Below are positions 57,018 to 64,000 of a stretch of 64,000 bases of DNA, in pieces. The stretch comes from Nitrospirillum sp034427435 (GTDB lineage: Bacteria > Pseudomonadota > Alphaproteobacteria > Azospirillales > Azospirillaceae). Location: positions 1,239,957 through 1,303,956 of the forward strand of contig NZ_JAXQNP010000004.1 in assembly GCF_034427435.1 (NCBI RefSeq). Direction: 5' to 3'. Both the position numbers and the translations under genes were made by a program. Position 1 is the stretch's first letter, and each line of letters begins with the position of its first letter. Under the pieces are notes generated by a model that had not been told where the DNA came from, did no database searches, and was given only the letters and a program-made list of their open reading frames with translations.

Positions 57018-57093
57018 TGGCGTCCCCTAGGGGATTCGAACCCCTGTTACCGCCGTGAGAGGGCGGTGTCCTAGGCCTCTAGACGAAGGGGAC
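57018..57093 (-). tRNA. tRNA-Glu (anticodon CTC)
   Basis: The minus strand reads GTCCCCTTCGTCTAGAGGCC at the start, CCGCCCTCTCACGGCGG in the anticodon arm, and GGGGTTCGAATCCCC in the T arm, with an encoded CCA. The cloverleaf closes with 7 acceptor pairs. Confidence 0.96.
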
Positions 57094-57770
57094 GAGGCCG
57101 TGCGAGGCGGGAGGTGTACGCCAAGAGGGGCTGGAAGCCAAGCCCTATTTGGACGCAATGGCGGTCTTGCCGTCGGTTGCCCTCAACAGGCGGCAAAATT
57201 CCCCAGCGCCCTCCTCACACACGCGGGCGCGCGAGCATATATATGGGGTCGTGAGGTTCGGCAAAAATCGTCATGGTGCTGCAAGATTTCTGTAGACAGC
57301 CCCCCGGTGGGGTCACTATAACCCCGTTCACCGACGCGGCGGGCGACAACGAACGGCGCGACGGCGAAGCGATCCCTGAGTTCTGGCGGTTGGCGCTGGT
57401 TATGACGGGGTGGCGGTCCTGGCGGTGATGCCGCTGGACGAAACGGAATTTGCCCTTCCTGTCCGGGTTTGGGTTGGTCCTTCAGGGGATCGGCCGAGGA
57501 CGGGGTTGTGGTTTGAGCGCGTATTTGCGTTTGGGCCACGGGTTCTTGAACAAGTGAACGTCTTGAGAAGGGATGCGCAGACGGCGGTTCCGATGATGGG
57601 CCCAGTACGGGCAGCAACATGGAAACGACCAGAACGCATCTTGAATACATGCTCTGAAATGATCCCCGAGCGATTGGGGATACAGGAACGGACTTGGGTT
57701 TAGGTGCCGACTACGGTTGGTTTCCGCCGAGGTTCTTGATTGCCGGCGACGGTGATCGGGATACCGCATT
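57094..57770. other. rRNA operon leader
   Basis: 677 bases without a supported gene. It holds a likely rRNA promoter at 57293-57322 and the transcribed leader. A 155-residue minus-strand open frame through the leader has low complexity and no family, and is rejected. Confidence 0.7.
57293..57322 (+). promoter_or_regulatory. Likely rRNA operon promoter
   Basis: TAGACA (57293-57298) and TATAAC (57317-57322) are separated by 18 bases, about 450 bases upstream of 16S. The boxes are close to the strong alphaproteobacterial consensus. There may be further upstream promoters. Confidence 0.6.
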
Positions 57771-59276
<1,506 letters not shown>

Positions 59277-59408
59277 TGCCTGCGCTGGGTTCACGGCTTG
59301 CCTGTTTTGGGTGAGCGTGGTTTTAACCGGCCCGTAGGTTCCGCCGTCGGCGCATCCCTTCTCCAGACCCTTTAGAACGGCGCGAGGCTTGAGGCTTCGT
59401 GATCCCGT

Positions 59409-59485
59409 GGGCTAGTAGCTCAGCTGGTTAGAGCGCGCGCTTGATAAGCGTGAGGTCGCAAGTTCAAATCTTGCCTGGCCCACCA
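59409..59485 (+). tRNA. tRNA-Ile (anticodon GAT)
   Basis: GGGCTAGTAGCTCAG start, CTTGATAAGC anticodon loop, AGTTCAAATCTTGCC T arm, encoded CCA. It lies in the 16S-23S spacer, as usual. Confidence 0.97.
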
Positions 59486-59526
59486 CTCTATCCCCAGCAT
59501 CCGGATTACCCTGATCGACAGGGCCC

Positions 59527-59602
59527 GGGGGCGTAGCTCAGTTGGGAGAGCGCGTGCTTTGCAAGCATGAGGTCGTCGGTTCGATCCCGATCGCCTCCAC
59601 CA
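59527..59602 (+). tRNA. tRNA-Ala (anticodon TGC)
   Basis: GGGGGCGTAGCTCAG start, CTTTGCAAGC anticodon loop, GGTTCGATCCCG T arm and encoded CCA. Confidence 0.97.
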
Positions 59603-59903
59603 TTCAGCGTTAAGCGGGCTGGTGTTGAGGCTTGGGAGAGAGCAACAGGGGTTTGTCAAAAAGACGTTATGCAGAGATTACAGGCGAGACGCTATCGCGA
59701 TCGCCTGTTGATCGTCTCCGAGGAGAGGATCAGGGGTCTTGGACATTGTGAAGAGGGTCTAGTGTAACCGAGGACCATTCCCGGTTCCGTGGACGCCGTA
59801 CGACGTACGGGGGTTTGCGGGATTGGTGAATGACCTTCTGAAGTTTTGTCGGTCGTGACCTGGCGATGGGCTTGTCCCTGCGCGAGGGAGCGCTGACGGT
59901 GTA
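59603..59903. other. 16S-23S spacer, second part
   Basis: About 300 bases after tRNA-Ala with no gene. Contains processing sequence for the 5' end of 23S. Open frames reported on the minus strand here are tRNA-derived artefacts. Confidence 0.7.
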
Positions 59904-62654
<2,751 letters not shown>

Positions 62655-62787
62655 ACCGCCTCCCCCGCGCAGCGGCAAACCCATTGCCCCGTCGCGACAG
62701 ACAAGACATCAGACGCACGGGTTACACGAAGACACGAGAGCACCAACCGCAGCAGCAGCGAACGGCACATTCTGTGCGCCTGATCGA

Positions 62788-62902
62788 TCTGGTGGTCATA
62801 GCGGGGGTCAATACACCCGATCCCATCCCGAACTCGGCCGTGAAATCCCCCAGCGCCAATGGTACTGCGTCTTAAGACGTGGGAGAGTAGGTCGCCGCCA
62901 GG
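62788..62902 (+). rRNA. rrf: 5S ribosomal RNA
   Basis: TCTGGTGGTCATAGCGGGGG start, CCCGATCCCATCCCGAACTC loop C region and GGGAGAGTAGGTCGCCGCCAGG end, which pairs with the start. Confidence 0.95.
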
Positions 62903-62990
62903 TCCATCAGACGCACAGCACGCCAACGCCGCAGCAGCCTCCAGGCTCTCCAGACCCTCATCGCAATGCCCCCGCCCCAGCACCGACATC

Positions 62991-63067
<77 letters not shown>

Positions 63068-63075
63068 AATCAGTA

Positions 63076-63108
63076 AAACACCCGTCAGCACATTGCTGAC
63101 GGGTGTTT
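63076..63108 (+). terminator. rRNA operon terminator hairpin
   Basis: AAACACCCGTCAGCA (63076-63090) pairs perfectly with 63094-63108 around a 3-base CAT loop, directly after tRNA-fMet. The T run is short. Confidence 0.8.
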
Positions 63109-63120
63109 CAGATTGCTGTC

Positions 63121-63148
63121 AAAGCCCTCGCCTATGGCGGGGGCTTTT
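63121..63148 (+). terminator. Second terminator hairpin, close to the IS boundary
   Basis: AAAGCCCTCGCC pairs with GGCGGGGGCTTT around TAT, followed by T. It may back up the first terminator, or may belong to the left end of the insertion sequence that starts after it. Confidence 0.6.
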
Positions 63149-63162
63149 GATTCAATGGCTTT

Positions 63163-64000
63163 ATGCTGAAGCCCCCGACGCCCTCGCAGACGGAACTAGA
63201 GATAGTGACGATCACGTCGCTGGTTCCGTCGGACCATCTGCTGCGGAAGATCGACGCCGCGCTGGACTTCACCTTCATCCGGGATCGGGTGGCGCACCTA
63301 TATTGCCCGGACAATGGGCGTCCAGCGCTGGACCCTGTGGTTTTGTTCAAGACGCTGTTCATCGGCTACCTGTTCGGGATCCGCTCGGAGCGGCAGCTGA
63401 TGCGTGAGGTCGAGGTGAACGTGGCGTACCGCTGGTTCCTGGGGCTTCGGCTGATGGACAAGGTGGCGGACGCCTCGACCTTGAGCCAGAACCGGCGTCG
63501 TCGGTTTCGGGACAGCACGATCTATCAGGACATCTTCGATGAGATCGTGCTTCAGGCGGTGCGGGCTGGGCTGGTCGAGGGGACGGTGCTGTACACGGAC
63601 AGCACGCACCTGAAGGCCAACGCGAACAAGAACAAGTACGATCTGGCGATGGCGGCGAAGTCGCGGGCGGACTACCTGGACGCGCTGGACCAGGCGATCG
63701 ACGCGGACCGGACGGCGCACGGCAAGGGGCCGCTGAAGGCCAAGGAGCGGGAGCCCGAGGTCAAGGAGACCAAGGTGAGCCGCACCGATCCGGATGCCGG
63801 CTACATGGTGCGGGACGGCAAACCCAAGGGCTTCTTCTACCTGGACCATCGGACGGTGGACAGCCGCCACGCCATCATCACCGACAGCTTCGTGACGCCT
63901 GGCAACGTGCACGACAGCATCCCCTACCTGGGGCGGCTGGACCGGCAGCGGCAACGCTTGGATCTGGATGTGCGGTATGTTGGGCTGGACGCGGGCTACT
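63163..64000 (+). mobile_element. Transposase, IS1182-like, truncated by the window end
   Basis: An open frame from ATG 63163 (MLKPPTPSQTELEIVTITSL) runs off the right edge after 279 codons. Blocks typical of IS1182-family DDE transposases are visible: PVVLFKTLFIGYLFGIRSER, YRWFLGLRL, VLYTDSTHLKANANK (first catalytic Asp) and IITDSFVTPGNVHDS (second Asp region). It lies right after the rRNA operon. Terminal repeats and the other end are outside the window, so whether it is intact is unknown. Calls to family level are from motif memory. Confidence 0.85.

Noticed and set aside
57183..57650. 155-residue minus-strand frame in the rRNA leader
   Set aside because: Pro/Arg-rich, opposite to rRNA transcription, no family.
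59420..59659. Frame with GSNRRPHACKARALPTELRP
   Set aside because: A well-known artefact read from the antisense strand of spacer tRNA genes.

Overview
The window is high-GC alphaproteobacterial DNA. The rRNA operon has the order 16S, tRNA-Ile(GAT), tRNA-Ala(TGC), 23S, 5S, tRNA-fMet. The 16S sequence, the cellulose operon and the codon use all look like Azospirillaceae (Azospirillum or Nitrospirillum relatives). That family placement is an inference from reading, not from a database search.

Layout. 1-3.3 kb: a small 2OG-Fe(II) oxygenase-like gene, then a cobalamin riboswitch in front of a BtuB-type TonB receptor. 3.3-14.1 kb: a surface-glycan island. It holds a sulfotransferase and two converging operons, each containing a family-4-like glycosyltransferase and a GT8-like 'DPDIAVF' transferase in mirror-image order. 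One GT8-like protein is fused to a sulfotransferase domain. The island also has an FkbM methyltransferase with a coiled-coil tail and a polytopic membrane protein. 14.6-26.4 kb: a bacterial cellulose locus (bcsZ, a BcsR/BcsP-like small gene, bcsQ, a fused bcsAB, bcsC, bcsD).

26.4-56.8 kb: a complete peptide-siderophore locus with two divergent operons around a Fur-like control region at 45.2-45.5 kb. Leftward: a stand-alone TauD-type hydroxylase and three NRPS genes. Rightward: an MbtH protein, diaminobutyrate aminotransferase, a lone C-A-PCP NRPS, a PvdE-type exporter, an N-acyltransferase, ornithine N5-monooxygenase and a TonB-dependent receptor. Adenylation codes read by hand give Asp, Dab, Asp, an Orn-like residue followed by epimerisation, and Gly. 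Two TauD hydroxylases plus the hydroxamate enzymes predict two beta-hydroxyaspartates and one acylated N5-hydroxyornithine, enough to wrap iron with six donor atoms. No thioesterase is present. The leftward assembly line ends in an orphan condensation domain, and the Gly module sits apart on the other strand, which is the most unusual part of the window.

57.0-63.1 kb: tRNA-Glu (minus strand) and the rRNA operon. 63.1-64 kb: the start of an IS1182-type transposase that runs off the end.

Sequence quality matters here. Four sites need exactly one added base in a C/G homopolymer to restore a family-length reading frame: two in the first glycosyltransferase, one in its mirror copy and one in the third NRPS. 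This could be assembly error, decay or slipped-strand phase variation. Features spanning them are annotated as single genes with the defect noted.
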